A DNA stretch of 64,000 bases from Rhizobium sp. 11515TR (lineage in GTDB: Bacteria > Pseudomonadota > Alphaproteobacteria > Rhizobiales > Rhizobiaceae), in contig NZ_CP022999.1 of assembly GCF_002277895.1 (NCBI RefSeq), positions 868,001-932,000 on the forward strand, given 5' to 3'. Below the pieces are notes generated by a model. It was not told where the DNA came from. It did not search any database and was given only the letters and a program-made list of their open reading frames with translations. Every line of letters starts with the position of its first letter. The stretch's first letter is position 1. This document shows positions 42,318 through 51,047 of this stretch, one piece after another. The position numbers and the translations under genes were made by a program.

Positions 42318-43542
42318 GGCTGAGACACCTTCAATTCAACGCTGGCTCACTCTTATCGGCATCGGCGAAGACGGTCCAGCCGGCATCGGCGACGAGGCCA
42401 AGCGGCTGATCGCCTCATCGCCGATCGTCTTTGGGGGCGCGCGCCATATCGAACTGATGAGCTCGCTGATATCTGGCGAAACGCATCAATGGCTTTCGCC
42501 ATTCGAAACATCCGTCGAGGCGGTGCTTGCCCGGCGCGGCAAGCCGACGGTGGTTCTCGCATCAGGTGATCCGTTCTTCTACGGCGTCGGCGCGACGCTT
42601 TCGCGGCACATTCCAGCCGCTGAAATGACTGTGATCCCGGCGCCCTCCTCCTTCAGCCTCGCCGCATCGCGCCTCGGCTGGCCCTTGCAGGAGACGACGG
42701 TTCTCTCGCTGCACGGACGGCCGATCGATCTCATCCGGCCGCATCTGCATGCTGGCCGCAAAATCCTGGCGCTGACATCCGATGGGAAAGGTCCGGCCGA
42801 ATTGGCCACCCTGCTGCAAAGCTCCGGCTTCGGAGAGTCCGAGCTTACGGTTCTGGAAGCGCTTGGCGGCCCGCACGAGAAAGTCTCCAGACAAACTGCG
42901 GCTGACTTTGCCCTCCCCGACGTTAACGATCTGAACATCTGCGGCATCGAGGTCAAGGCGGAAGCCGGCGCGCGGATTTTGCCGCTAAGCGCGGGCCTCC
43001 CCGACGAACTTTTCGAGCATGACGGCCAGATCACCAAGCGGGAAATCCGTGCAATGACGCTATCCGCGCTGGCACCACGTTATGGTGAGCTGCTCTGGGA
43101 TATCGGTGCCGGCTCCGGCTCGATCGGTATCGAATGGATGCTGGCGGATCCCTCGCTGCGCGCCATGGCCATCGAGGCATCGCCCGAGCGTACGGCGCGT
43201 ATCCGTCGCAATGCCGGCAATTTCGGCGTGCCGGGGTTGGTGATTGTCGAAGGCGAGGCGCCGGCTGCTCTTACCGGCTTGCCGGCACCGGATGCGATTT
43301 TTATCGGCGGCGGCGGCAGCGACACCGGCGTGCTCGAAGCTGCCATCGGCCAATTGAAAAGCGGCGGCAGGCTGGTTGCCAATGCCGTTACGACCGAGAT
43401 GGAAGCGCTATTGCTGGCAGAGCAGGCGCGCCGGGGCGGCTCCTTGATCCGCATCGATATTGCGCGCGCCGCCCCCGTCGGCCGCATGACCGGCTGGCGG
43501 CCGGCCATGCCGGTAACGCAATGGTCGTGGACCAAGCCATAA
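42316..43542 (+). CDS. cobL: Precorrin-6B C5,15-methyltransferase (decarboxylating) CobL
   Basis: The 408-residue protein joins two domains. An N-terminal tetrapyrrole methylase (LTLIGIGEDGPAGIGDEAKRL, VVLASGDPFFYGVGATL) is the CobL/CbiE part, and a C-terminal class I methyltransferase (LLWDIGAGSGSIGIEWM, FIGGGGSDTGVLE) is the CbiT part, which decarboxylates. It methylates C-5 and C-15 and removes the C-12 acetate carboxyl of precorrin-6B. The ATG at 42316 overlaps the cobK ATG on the other strand; an alternative in-frame ATG lies at 42301. cobM follows after 19 bases. Confidence 0.96.
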   Translation: MAETPSIQRWLTLIGIGEDGPAGIGDEAKRLIASSPIVFGGARHIELMSSLISGETHQWLSPFETSVEAVLARRGKPTVVLASGDPFFYGVGATLSRHIPAAEMTVIPAPSSFSLAASRLGWPLQETTVLSLHGRPIDLIRPHLHAGRKILALTSDGKGPAELATLLQSSGFGESELTVLEALGGPHEKVSRQTAADFALPDVNDLNICGIEVKAEAGARILPLSAGLPDELFEHDGQITKREIRAMTLSALAPRYGELLWDIGAGSGSIGIEWMLADPSLRAMAIEASPERTARIRRNAGNFGVPGLVIVEGEAPAALTGLPAPDAIFIGGGGSDTGVLEAAIGQLKSGGRLVANAVTTEMEALLLAEQARRGGSLIRIDIARAAPVGRMTGWRPAMPVTQWSWTKP

Positions 43543-43561
43543 TTGAGAATGAGGTAGAGCG

Positions 43562-44320
43562 ATGACAGTGCATTTCATTGGCGCAGGCCCAGGAGCCGCC
43601 GACCTGATCACGGTGCGCGGCCGGGATCTGATCGGCAAATGCCCGGTCTGCCTCTATGCCGGCTCGATCGTTTCGCCGGAACTGCTGCAATATTGCCCAC
43701 CCGCCGCCCGCATCATCGATACCGCACCGATGTCGCTTGACGAGATCGAGGCGGAATATCTCAAAGCCAATGCGGCAGGCGAGGATGTCGCGCGCCTGCA
43801 TTCCGGCGACCTCTCGGTCTGGAGCGCTGTTGCCGAGCAGATCCGCAGGTTGGAGCAGCATGGCATCGACTACACGCTGACCCCAGGCGTTCCCGCTTTC
43901 GCGGCCGCGGCTTCCGCGCTCGGACGCGAGCTGACCATCCCGGCCGTGGCTCAAAGCCTTGTCCTGACCCGCGTTTCAGGCCGTGCCTCGCCGATGCCGA
44001 ACAATGAGACGCTAGCGAAATTCGGCGCGACCGGCGCCACGCTCGCCATCCACCTTGCAATCCATGCGCTCAAGGAAGTCGTCGAGGATCTGACGCCGCT
44101 TTATGGCGCGGATTGCCCGGTTGCGGTCGTCGTCAAGGCTTCCTGGCCCGATGAGCGGATTATTCGGGGTACGCTTGCCACGATCGAAGCGCAGGTGGCC
44201 GCCGATCCGATCGAGCGCACGGCTCTGATCTTTGTCGGTCCATCGCTTGGCGCCAGCGATTTCCGCGAAAGCTCGCTCTACGATCCTACCTATCAGCGTC
44301 GTTTCCGTGGCCGCCAATAA
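43562..44320 (+). CDS. cobM: Precorrin-4 C11-methyltransferase CobM
   Basis: The 252-residue protein has VHFIGAGPGAADLITVRGRDLI, ARLHSGDLSVWSAVAEQI and TLTPGVPAFAAAASALGRELT, the CobM/CbiF motifs. It methylates C-11 of precorrin-4 to give precorrin-5. It ends the cob run in this window. Cobalt insertion (cobNST) and later genes are not present here. nikR follows after 79 bases on the same strand. Confidence 0.97.
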   Translation: MTVHFIGAGPGAADLITVRGRDLIGKCPVCLYAGSIVSPELLQYCPPAARIIDTAPMSLDEIEAEYLKANAAGEDVARLHSGDLSVWSAVAEQIRRLEQHGIDYTLTPGVPAFAAAASALGRELTIPAVAQSLVLTRVSGRASPMPNNETLAKFGATGATLAIHLAIHALKEVVEDLTPLYGADCPVAVVVKASWPDERIIRGTLATIEAQVAADPIERTALIFVGPSLGASDFRESSLYDPTYQRRFRGRQ

Positions 44321-44399
44321 CGCCGGACACCGTTGCAAATCCCCTCGAAATTTCCTCTAGTCGATCGCGGCAAGCCGTTGGAGAAAAGAGGATCAGGAA

Positions 44400-44837
44400 A
44401 TGCAGCGCATTACCATCACCATCGACGACGATCTTCTGGAGACGATCGACAAGATTAGCGCGCAGCGCGGCTATGCAAGCCGCTCTGAAACCTTGCGTGA
44501 TCTCGTGCGCGATGCCGTGACCCGCGCGCAGCCGACCATAGACGGCGAAGCGAGATGCTACGCAGCCCTTGCCTATGTCTATGAACACGAGACCCGCGAC
44601 CTGTCGCGCCGGCTGACGACGGCGCAACACGATCACCACGATCTTTCAATCTCGACGCTTCATGTTCATATCGATGGGCAAGATTGCCTCGAAGTCTCCG
44701 TCCTGAAGGGTAAGGTGGATGAGATAAAAACCTTTGCCGACAGCGTCGTGACGCAGCGCGGCGTACGCTTCGGGAACTTGCACATCATTCCATCCGACGA
44801 CGGTACAGATCATCTCGAACCCCATTCGCATGACTGA
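44400..44837 (+). CDS. nikR: Nickel-responsive regulator NikR
   Basis: The 145-residue protein has an N-terminal ribbon-helix-helix domain (MQRITITIDDDLLETIDKIS) and a C-terminal ACT-like metal domain. The high-affinity nickel ligands line up as His77, His88, His90 and Cys96 (TLHVHIDGQDCLEV), one residue offset from E. coli NikR. It represses nickel uptake genes when nickel is bound. No nik or cobalt transporter gene is present nearby, so its target lies elsewhere; beside the cob genes, a role in cobalt/nickel balance is possible. A GAGGATCAGG site precedes the ATG. Confidence 0.93.
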   Translation: MQRITITIDDDLLETIDKISAQRGYASRSETLRDLVRDAVTRAQPTIDGEARCYAALAYVYEHETRDLSRRLTTAQHDHHDLSISTLHVHIDGQDCLEVSVLKGKVDEIKTFADSVVTQRGVRFGNLHIIPSDDGTDHLEPHSHD

Positions 44838-45105
44838 GCGGACGGTGAATTGCCCGCGGACTACCCAGTCAAAGCTGATGACATAGGCAATACTCCCTGA
44901 GAGCGGCAACCGAAACCAGGCGGCCTCAACAGGGCCCGTGATGCCGGCGGCGTCCAGCATCGGCTTCGGCGCCGATCCGGATCACGCCTCCCGGAGGTAA
45001 ACACGGTCAAGCCGAAGTCGTTGCTCACCACATAAGATTCCGTCAGGCCTTGACGAAGGGCGGCGAAGCATAAATGTCTTCCCATCACGGCAAATGGGGG
45101 AAGCG

Positions 45106-45666
45106 ATGAAGATACTCGGCATATCGGGCAGCCTGCGTAAAGGCTCCTTCAACACGGCCCTACTACACGCGGCCGTCGAATTGGCACCAAGCGGCGTCGA
45201 GCTGATCGCTCGCACCATCCATGGCGTGCCGCTTTACGACGCCGATATCGAGGCTGCGGATGGCATTCCGGAAAAAGTACAGGAACTCAAGAACCTCGCC
45301 ATTTCAGCCGATGGGCTGATCCTGTTTACGCCGGAATACAACAATTCGCTTCCGGGCGTTTTCAAGAACGCAATCGACTGGATGAGCCGGCCCTCTACGG
45401 ACATCGCTCAGGTTTTCGGCGGAAAGCCGATCGCCGTCCTCGGAGCTTCGCCGGGCAATTTCGGTACCATCCTCAGCCAGAACGCCTGGTTGACGGTGTT
45501 GCGCACGCTCGGCGCCGAAGCCTGGTTCGGCGGTCGGCTCATGGTGTCACGTGCCGGCAGTGTCTTTGATGCCGATGGCGCAATCGTCGACGAGAAAGTG
45601 AAGCACAATCTTACGGCTTTCATCGATGGCTTCACGGCCTTCGTCGCGGATCGCAAAAAGGACTGA
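45106..45666 (+). CDS. NAD(P)H-dependent FMN reductase (chromate/quinone reductase type)
   Basis: The 186-residue protein matches the NADPH-dependent FMN reductase family: ILGISGSLRKGSFNTALL (phosphate-binding loop), FTPEYNNSLPGVFKNAIDW (flavin site) and VLGASPGNFGTILSQ. Members reduce quinones, chromate or azo dyes in two-electron steps and limit oxidative stress. The ATG at 45106 has a GGGGGAA site; an ATG 12 bases upstream lacks one. The 268 bases between nikR and this gene show no convincing gene. Confidence 0.9.
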   Translation: MKILGISGSLRKGSFNTALLHAAVELAPSGVELIARTIHGVPLYDADIEAADGIPEKVQELKNLAISADGLILFTPEYNNSLPGVFKNAIDWMSRPSTDIAQVFGGKPIAVLGASPGNFGTILSQNAWLTVLRTLGAEAWFGGRLMVSRAGSVFDADGAIVDEKVKHNLTAFIDGFTAFVADRKKD

Positions 45667-45796
45667 TGCGTGGCTCTGCGGGTGAACCGGACCGCAAACA
45701 TGGAGCCTATGATTGAACCGATGAATGACCTAATGTGAATGTGGTGCCGAGTCCCGGCGCCTCCGGGGCCTCGCACATCGTCTTCCTTCGAAAGCC

Positions 45797-46666
45797 ATGA
45801 AATCCAATAGTACCGGTTACGTCTTCACGCTGTTGGCAATCAGCATATTCGCTATACAGGACGGCATCTCCAAGCACCTTGTCAGCGCCTACCCTCCGCT
45901 TTTGGTGGCGATGATCCGCTATTGGGCTTTCATGCTTTTCGCCGTCGCAATGGCTTCGCGCACACCGGGCGGCTTACAGCGCAACGTCAGGACCAAACAC
46001 CCCGTCCTGCAGATTGCCCGAGGCCTGCTGCTCGCCGCGCAGATCGTCGTCGCCATCTCGTCCTTCGTCGTCGTCGGCCTTGCCCATTCGCAGGCGATCT
46101 TTTCATCCGGCCCGCTGATGGTGGCCTTGCTGTCGATCCCCATCCTCGGCGAGAAGGTCGGCTGGCAGCGATGGCTGGCGATCTGTTTCGGTTTCTTCGG
46201 CGTGCTGTTGATCCTGAAGCCGGAAAGCGGCGTCTTCGATGCGCGCTTCCTGGTGCCGCTCTTCGGCGCATTGCTATTTTCGCTCTACGTCGTCCTGACA
46301 CGCTATGTCAGTCGCGAGGACGGCGCCATGACCAGCTTTTTCTATACGGGTGTGGTGGGCGCGATCGCCATGACCTGCATCGGGCCGTTCTTCTGGACAC
46401 CGCTTGCGCCCCACGACTGGATCTTCATGGGCATTCTTTGCCTGACCGGCGTTTCAAGCCATTATTTCCTCATCCGCGCCTACGACATGCTGGACGCGGT
46501 GGTGATCCAGCCGCTGACCTATCTGCAGCTCGTCTTTTCCGCCATTATCGGTGTCATGATATTCGGCGAAAAGCTGAGCGCGCCCATGATCTTAGGCGCG
46601 CTCATCGTTGTCGCGGCGGGCATATTCACGATCTGGCGCGAACATGCGCTGGCGAGAGCCCGGTAA
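45797..46666 (+). CDS. EamA/DMT-family transporter (ten helices)
   Basis: The 289-residue protein has ten hydrophobic segments arranged as two EamA repeats (FTLLAISIFAIQDGISKHLV at the start; SHYFLIRAYDMLDAVVIQPL in the second repeat). The family exports metabolites such as amino acids or purines; the substrate here is unknown. It converges on exoP with only 12 bases between stops, and no terminator is seen in that space. Confidence 0.9.
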   Translation: MKSNSTGYVFTLLAISIFAIQDGISKHLVSAYPPLLVAMIRYWAFMLFAVAMASRTPGGLQRNVRTKHPVLQIARGLLLAAQIVVAISSFVVVGLAHSQAIFSSGPLMVALLSIPILGEKVGWQRWLAICFGFFGVLLILKPESGVFDARFLVPLFGALLFSLYVVLTRYVSREDGAMTSFFYTGVVGAIAMTCIGPFFWTPLAPHDWIFMGILCLTGVSSHYFLIRAYDMLDAVVIQPLTYLQLVFSAIIGVMIFGEKLSAPMILGALIVVAAGIFTIWREHALARAR

Positions 46667-46678
46667 GAGACCGACGGG

Positions 46679-49027
46679 CTAAGCATCCACCTGGGCGCGC
46701 GGCTGCACCTCGGTGTAGTAGCTCACATATTTCTGCCGGTAGCGCTCCGTTCCGCCGAAATCGCTGTAACGCGGCAATTCCGACATGTCGGTCTTGTTGA
46801 GGATTACACCGAGGATGCGCGAGTTGATCTGCGGCTCCTGCTCGAGAACATCACGTACCAGATTGGTCGGCGTTGCGCCCCATTCGGTCACCAGCAGGAA
46901 GGCATCGACCTGCGGCGCGAAGGCCTTTGCGTCGATGACGGGACCAAGCGGCGCAAGATCGACGATGATGTAATCAAACATCTTGCGCGCATTTTCCATC
47001 AAATGCTGCATGCCCTGCGAGGACAGAAGCTCGCTGGTGTGCAGCAGATGATCGCGCACGGCAACCGGAAGAATGGCAAGCTTGGTGCGCGGGTCGACCT
47101 TCACGGCATTCGTCCAGGGCACCTCGCCAAGCACAGCCTCGATCAGGCCTGCCTGCGGCGGCGTCTTCAGCGTCCGGCTGAGGCCCGGATTGCGCAAGTC
47201 GGCATCGATGAGCAGCGTGCGCTTGCCGCTGCTCGCAAGCAGGGCGGCAAAATTGGCAGCCGTCGTCGACTTGCCTTCGCCCGGCAGTGCCGAGACGACG
47301 CCAATGACGCGGTCGGCACGGCCCTGCAGCATCACATCGCTTGCGAGCTTTGCATTCCTCAAGGTCTCGGCGAAGATGGAGCGCGGCGCTTCGACGGAGA
47401 TGCGCATTATGCGCTCGAAGGCGACGCCGTTTTCTCCCTCTTCCGCCGTTATCGGCTCCGCTCCGGCATCACCCTTGCGCGACTTCTTCCTGCTCTTGCC
47501 CTTGCTCTGCTGGCCGAGCAGCGGCAGATAGCCCAGGAATTTCAAACCGAGAGCAGCCCGTACGTCGGCCTCGACGCGGAAGTAACGGTCGCGGAACTCC
47601 TGAAACGCGGCAACACCGCAGCCGACCATCAGGCCGAGGATGACCGAGAGCGCCATGACGAGCGTCTTCTTCGGGCTGGACGGCGCGGTCGGCACCCCGG
47701 CTACCGAGATGACGCGTGCCTTGGCGATTGGGAAGGAACGCTGCTGCGTCGCCTGTTCGAAGCGGCCGAGATAGGATTCATAGAGCGTCTTCAGCGCGGA
47801 TGCCTTCTGGTTCAGCTCATTCAGGTGAACCAGCGACTTGTTGGCCTCGGAATTCTTGCCGACGACCTTGTCGATGCTTTCGCGCAGCGATTCCGCCCGC
47901 GACTGAGCGACATCATACTCGTTCTTGTAGCTGGCAGTGAGCTGCTGAAGGACCTGATAGATCTGCCGGGTAATGTCTTGCCGTTCAGCCTTGAGCGCCA
48001 CTGCCTGCGGATGATCGGCGCCGAAATTCTGTGTGACATCCTGTTCGCGCTTTTCGACGGCGAGATAGCGCGTTTTCAGATCCTGCAGTACCGAATTGTC
48101 AGTCGAGCTCGACGAGATGGTTGCGTTCTTGACGGCGTTGTCAGGGCCCTGGTCGATGATTGATTTATATTGATTGTAACGGGCGGCGGCGCTGGCCGTG
48201 TCGGCCTGGGCGATGATCAGCTGCTTGTTAAGGTCGGAAATCTGCTGTTCCGACATCAGCTCGCCGCCGGTTGACGTCAGGCCATTGTCCGCCTTGTATT
48301 TCTCGACTTCCAGCGAAGCCTCCTGAGCGCGCTGGCGCAGGTCGTTCAAGCGTTCCTGCAACCAGACGGAAGCGCGTTCGGTTGCGTCGAAATTGGCGTT
48401 CAGCTGGTCGGTCAGATAAGCTTCGGCATAAGCGCTCGTAACCTTGGCGGCGAGACGCTTGTCCGTCGAACTGAAGGAGACGGCTACGACCGAGCTTCGC
48501 GTGACGCGCTCGACCTTCAAATTATCCTGCAGAACGGCAGCAACCTTCTGACGCTGGGCTTCCCGCTGTTCCTCGGGCGTCATAGGCGGGCGACCAGGCG
48601 TGAAGACGCTGACGATCAGGCTGACGCCGGATTTGAGCAAGGCCGCCGGAGATAAGGGCGGATTGAGCAGAGTATTGTTGTCCGCAAGGCCTGCCGTGTC
48701 GACGACGCGCAACGCCATCTCGTTCGATTTGAGGATTTCGACCGCGCTGGCGATCTCCATGTCCGCCTGCTGGCTGCTTGCCGCCGGCGGCTGATCCTCG
48801 GCATATTTCGTCATGCTTTCGTCGAGCAATATCTGCGTCATCGACGTATAGCTCGAGGTGGCCGTCAACAGATAGACGACGGCCAGGATGACAAAGGCGG
48901 CCACGGCGAAAATGATGGTGCGGATGCGCCGGACCACGACGGCCATGAGCCGATCGAGATCGATAAAGCTATCCTGCGACTCCGCTTGCGGAAGAGCGCT
49001 GTGGAAAGTGAAGTTCTTCTGATGCAT
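46679..49027 (-). CDS. exoP: Succinoglycan chain-length and export regulator, Wzc-like autokinase ExoP
   Basis: The 782-residue protein has two TM helices (near residues 35-55 and 455-475) flanking a long periplasmic Wzz coiled-coil domain, and a cytoplasmic BY-kinase domain with Walker A (LPGEGKSTT, near residue 585), Walker B (LLIDADLRNPGL) and a C-terminal tyrosine cluster (RYRQKYVSYYTE). ExoP controls polymerisation and size of succinoglycan by cycles of Tyr phosphorylation. The ATG at 49027 (MHQKNFTFHS) follows AAGGTGG and gives the usual length (about 786); an ATG at 49069 lacks a site. It ends the exoH-to-exoP run. Confidence 0.95.
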   Translation of the reverse strand: MHQKNFTFHSALPQAESQDSFIDLDRLMAVVVRRIRTIIFAVAAFVILAVVYLLTATSSYTSMTQILLDESMTKYAEDQPPAASSQQADMEIASAVEILKSNEMALRVVDTAGLADNNTLLNPPLSPAALLKSGVSLIVSVFTPGRPPMTPEEQREAQRQKVAAVLQDNLKVERVTRSSVVAVSFSSTDKRLAAKVTSAYAEAYLTDQLNANFDATERASVWLQERLNDLRQRAQEASLEVEKYKADNGLTSTGGELMSEQQISDLNKQLIIAQADTASAAARYNQYKSIIDQGPDNAVKNATISSSSTDNSVLQDLKTRYLAVEKREQDVTQNFGADHPQAVALKAERQDITRQIYQVLQQLTASYKNEYDVAQSRAESLRESIDKVVGKNSEANKSLVHLNELNQKASALKTLYESYLGRFEQATQQRSFPIAKARVISVAGVPTAPSSPKKTLVMALSVILGLMVGCGVAAFQEFRDRYFRVEADVRAALGLKFLGYLPLLGQQSKGKSRKKSRKGDAGAEPITAEEGENGVAFERIMRISVEAPRSIFAETLRNAKLASDVMLQGRADRVIGVVSALPGEGKSTTAANFAALLASSGKRTLLIDADLRNPGLSRTLKTPPQAGLIEAVLGEVPWTNAVKVDPRTKLAILPVAVRDHLLHTSELLSSQGMQHLMENARKMFDYIIVDLAPLGPVIDAKAFAPQVDAFLLVTEWGATPTNLVRDVLEQEPQINSRILGVILNKTDMSELPRYSDFGGTERYRQKYVSYYTEVQPRAQVDA

Positions 49028-49111
49028 GGCGACCACCTTGTCGGAGAAGCCCGAATGAACAATAGCCATAGCCCGCGGCCTTACCGGCCGCAGGCCACAA
49101 TGTGAACAGGC

Positions 49112-50017
49112 TTAAGCGGCGGTCATCTGCGCTTCGTGCGAGACGACCATGTTGCGGATCGAGTCATAGACCAAGCTGCCGATATCGGAGCGAGCGAGCG
49201 CGAAGGCGACGTTCGCTTCGATGAAACCGTGCTTGGACCCGCAGTCGAACGTGCGTCCGCTATAGACCTGGGCATGGAAGGTCTGCGTCTCGGAAAGGCG
49301 CAGCATGCCGTCGGTCAGCTGGATCTCATTGCCGGCGCCGCGCTCCTGACGGGCCAGGATGTCGAAAATCTCAGGCTGCAGAATATAACGGCCATTGAGG
49401 TAAAAGTTTGAAGGCGCCTCGGACGGATGCGGCTTCTCGACCATTTTGGTCACGGCAAAGCCATGACGCACGGACTCGCCCTTGCCGATAATGCCGTATT
49501 TCGAGGTTTCTTCCGGCGCGCATTCCTCGACAGCGACGATGTTGCCGCCGGTCTCATTATAGAGGTCCATCAAGCCGGCCATGCAGCCGCGAATGCCGTA
49601 GCAAAGCATGTCAGGCAAAAGCAGCGCGAAAGGCTCGTTGCCGATCAGATCGCGGGCACACCAGACGGCGTGGCCGAGGCCGAGCGGAGCCTGCTGGCGG
49701 GTGAAACTGACAGCGCCCGGCCGCGGCAGGAGGCGTTCCAGCTCGCTGACCTGGTGGCTCTTGCCTGCCCTTTGCAGCGAAGAAATCAGCTCCGGCGTGT
49801 CGTCGAAATGGTCTTCGATCGCCGACTTGTTGCGGCTGGTGACAAAGACGATGTGCTCGATGCCGGCTTCGATGGCTTCATCGACGGCATATTGCACGAC
49901 CGGGCGATCGACGATCGTCAGCATCTCCTTTGGCATCGCCTTGGTGGCGGGCAGGAAGCGCGTTCCATTGCCGGCAACCGGGATGACTGCTTTTCTCACA
50001 CGACGTTTGGGGTCCAT
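49112..50017 (-). CDS. exoN: UTP--glucose-1-phosphate uridylyltransferase ExoN
   Basis: The 301-residue protein has the GalU/ExoN motif AGNGTRFLPATKAMPKEMLTI, the substrate segment QQAPLGLGHAVWCARDLI and VEKPHPSEAPSNF. It makes UDP-glucose for succinoglycan. The ATG at 50017 has AAGGATAG; the much longer open frame upstream lies inside exoO. It begins a few bases after the exoO stop and precedes exoP. Confidence 0.95.
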   Translation of the reverse strand: MDPKRRVRKAVIPVAGNGTRFLPATKAMPKEMLTIVDRPVVQYAVDEAIEAGIEHIVFVTSRNKSAIEDHFDDTPELISSLQRAGKSHQVSELERLLPRPGAVSFTRQQAPLGLGHAVWCARDLIGNEPFALLLPDMLCYGIRGCMAGLMDLYNETGGNIVAVEECAPEETSKYGIIGKGESVRHGFAVTKMVEKPHPSEAPSNFYLNGRYILQPEIFDILARQERGAGNEIQLTDGMLRLSETQTFHAQVYSGRTFDCGSKHGFIEANVAFALARSDIGSLVYDSIRNMVVSHEAQMTAA

Positions 50018-50021
50018 GGCT

Positions 50022-51047
50022 CTATCCTTTGTTAGAGTGAGGGCCTGCGCCCATGTTGGGCAGGGGGGAGGAAAGTTGGGAGGTAGGCGACGGCTGGCGA
50101 CCGCTCCGCAGAGATGCGGCCAACCGACGAAAACGCGCAAAGATCGGCATGCTGAGATGGCGCACCGCCCGCGGGTTGAGGCATGCGATCTTGAGCATCG
50201 CCTGCAATTCACGCTCCTTGATGCTGTCGACCAGTTTCAGGAACGCGATGACGTCCTTCAGATTGCGCGTGCGTCGCCGCTGTGCGGCAAGGGCCGCGGC
50301 CCCGAAGGGATGTTCGGCGAAGAATCTGGTGTCTGCGGCAAGCATGGCTTCGACATGGTCTTGCCTGAGAACACGCGAGATCGATCCATCGCGAATGTAA
50401 TACAAGTAGCCTACGGTCGGCTCGACGACGCAGAGGCCGCCGCGGGCGAGCGCGGAAGCGAGGAAAATGTAATCCTCGCCGATCCGCAGGGTCTCATCGA
50501 AGCGCAGGCGATGCTTCTCGACGAAGGCTCGCTCGAAGACCGGCTTCATATAGCCGAAATTGTGCTCCGACTGGAAAATCATGTTGGAGGCGATGAACTT
50601 TGCCAGCGTCAGCGTCGGCATGCGTGCCAGCATCGGCTCCGGGAACATCGGCAGTATCGTGCCCACGTCCTCGCGGATGACGTCGAGATTGTCGACCGCG
50701 ATCTGCGCCTCGGCCTTTTCCGCCCTGGCGATCAGGCGGGCCATACGGTCTGGACGCAGGGCATCATCGGAATCGAGCACGGCCACCCAGCGGCCCCTAG
50801 CCGCATCGAGCCCCGCATTGCGGGCAGCGCCCGGGCCGCCATTGCGGGCCATGGCGACGAGTCGTACGCGCGGATCGGGATGGTTGCCGGCGATCTCGCG
50901 CGTGCCGTCCGTCGAGCAATCGTCGACGACGATGACTTCCATGCTGACGGCGCCTTGCGCCAGTGCACTGTCGATGGCGCGCTCGAGCGTTTCCTCGGCA
51001 TTATAGGCAGCAATGACGAAGCTGACATCAGGAATGAAATCCGTCAT
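50022..51047 (-). CDS. exoO: Succinoglycan glycosyltransferase ExoO (GT2)
   Basis: The 341-residue family 2 glycosyltransferase has VSFVIAAYNAEETLERAIDSAL, VIVVDDCSTDGT and VAVLDSDDALRP (the metal-binding DSDD). Length and position between exoM and exoN match S. meliloti ExoO, which adds a beta-1,6-linked glucose to the growing lipid-linked repeat. The C-terminal 60 residues are basic and helical. The start overlaps the exoM stop by four bases. Confidence 0.88.
   Translation of the reverse strand: MTDFIPDVSFVIAAYNAEETLERAIDSALAQGAVSMEVIVVDDCSTDGTREIAGNHPDPRVRLVAMARNGGPGAARNAGLDAARGRWVAVLDSDDALRPDRMARLIARAEKAEAQIAVDNLDVIREDVGTILPMFPEPMLARMPTLTLAKFIASNMIFQSEHNFGYMKPVFERAFVEKHRLRFDETLRIGEDYIFLASALARGGLCVVEPTVGYLYYIRDGSISRVLRQDHVEAMLAADTRFFAEHPFGAAALAAQRRRTRNLKDVIAFLKLVDSIKERELQAMLKIACLNPRAVRHLSMPIFARFRRLAASLRSGRQPSPTSQLSSPLPNMGAGPHSNKG

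Noticed and set aside
45742..45777. GC-rich hairpin between the FMN reductase and EamA genes
   Set aside because: The pairing has several mismatches and no T-run, so it is not listed as a terminator.
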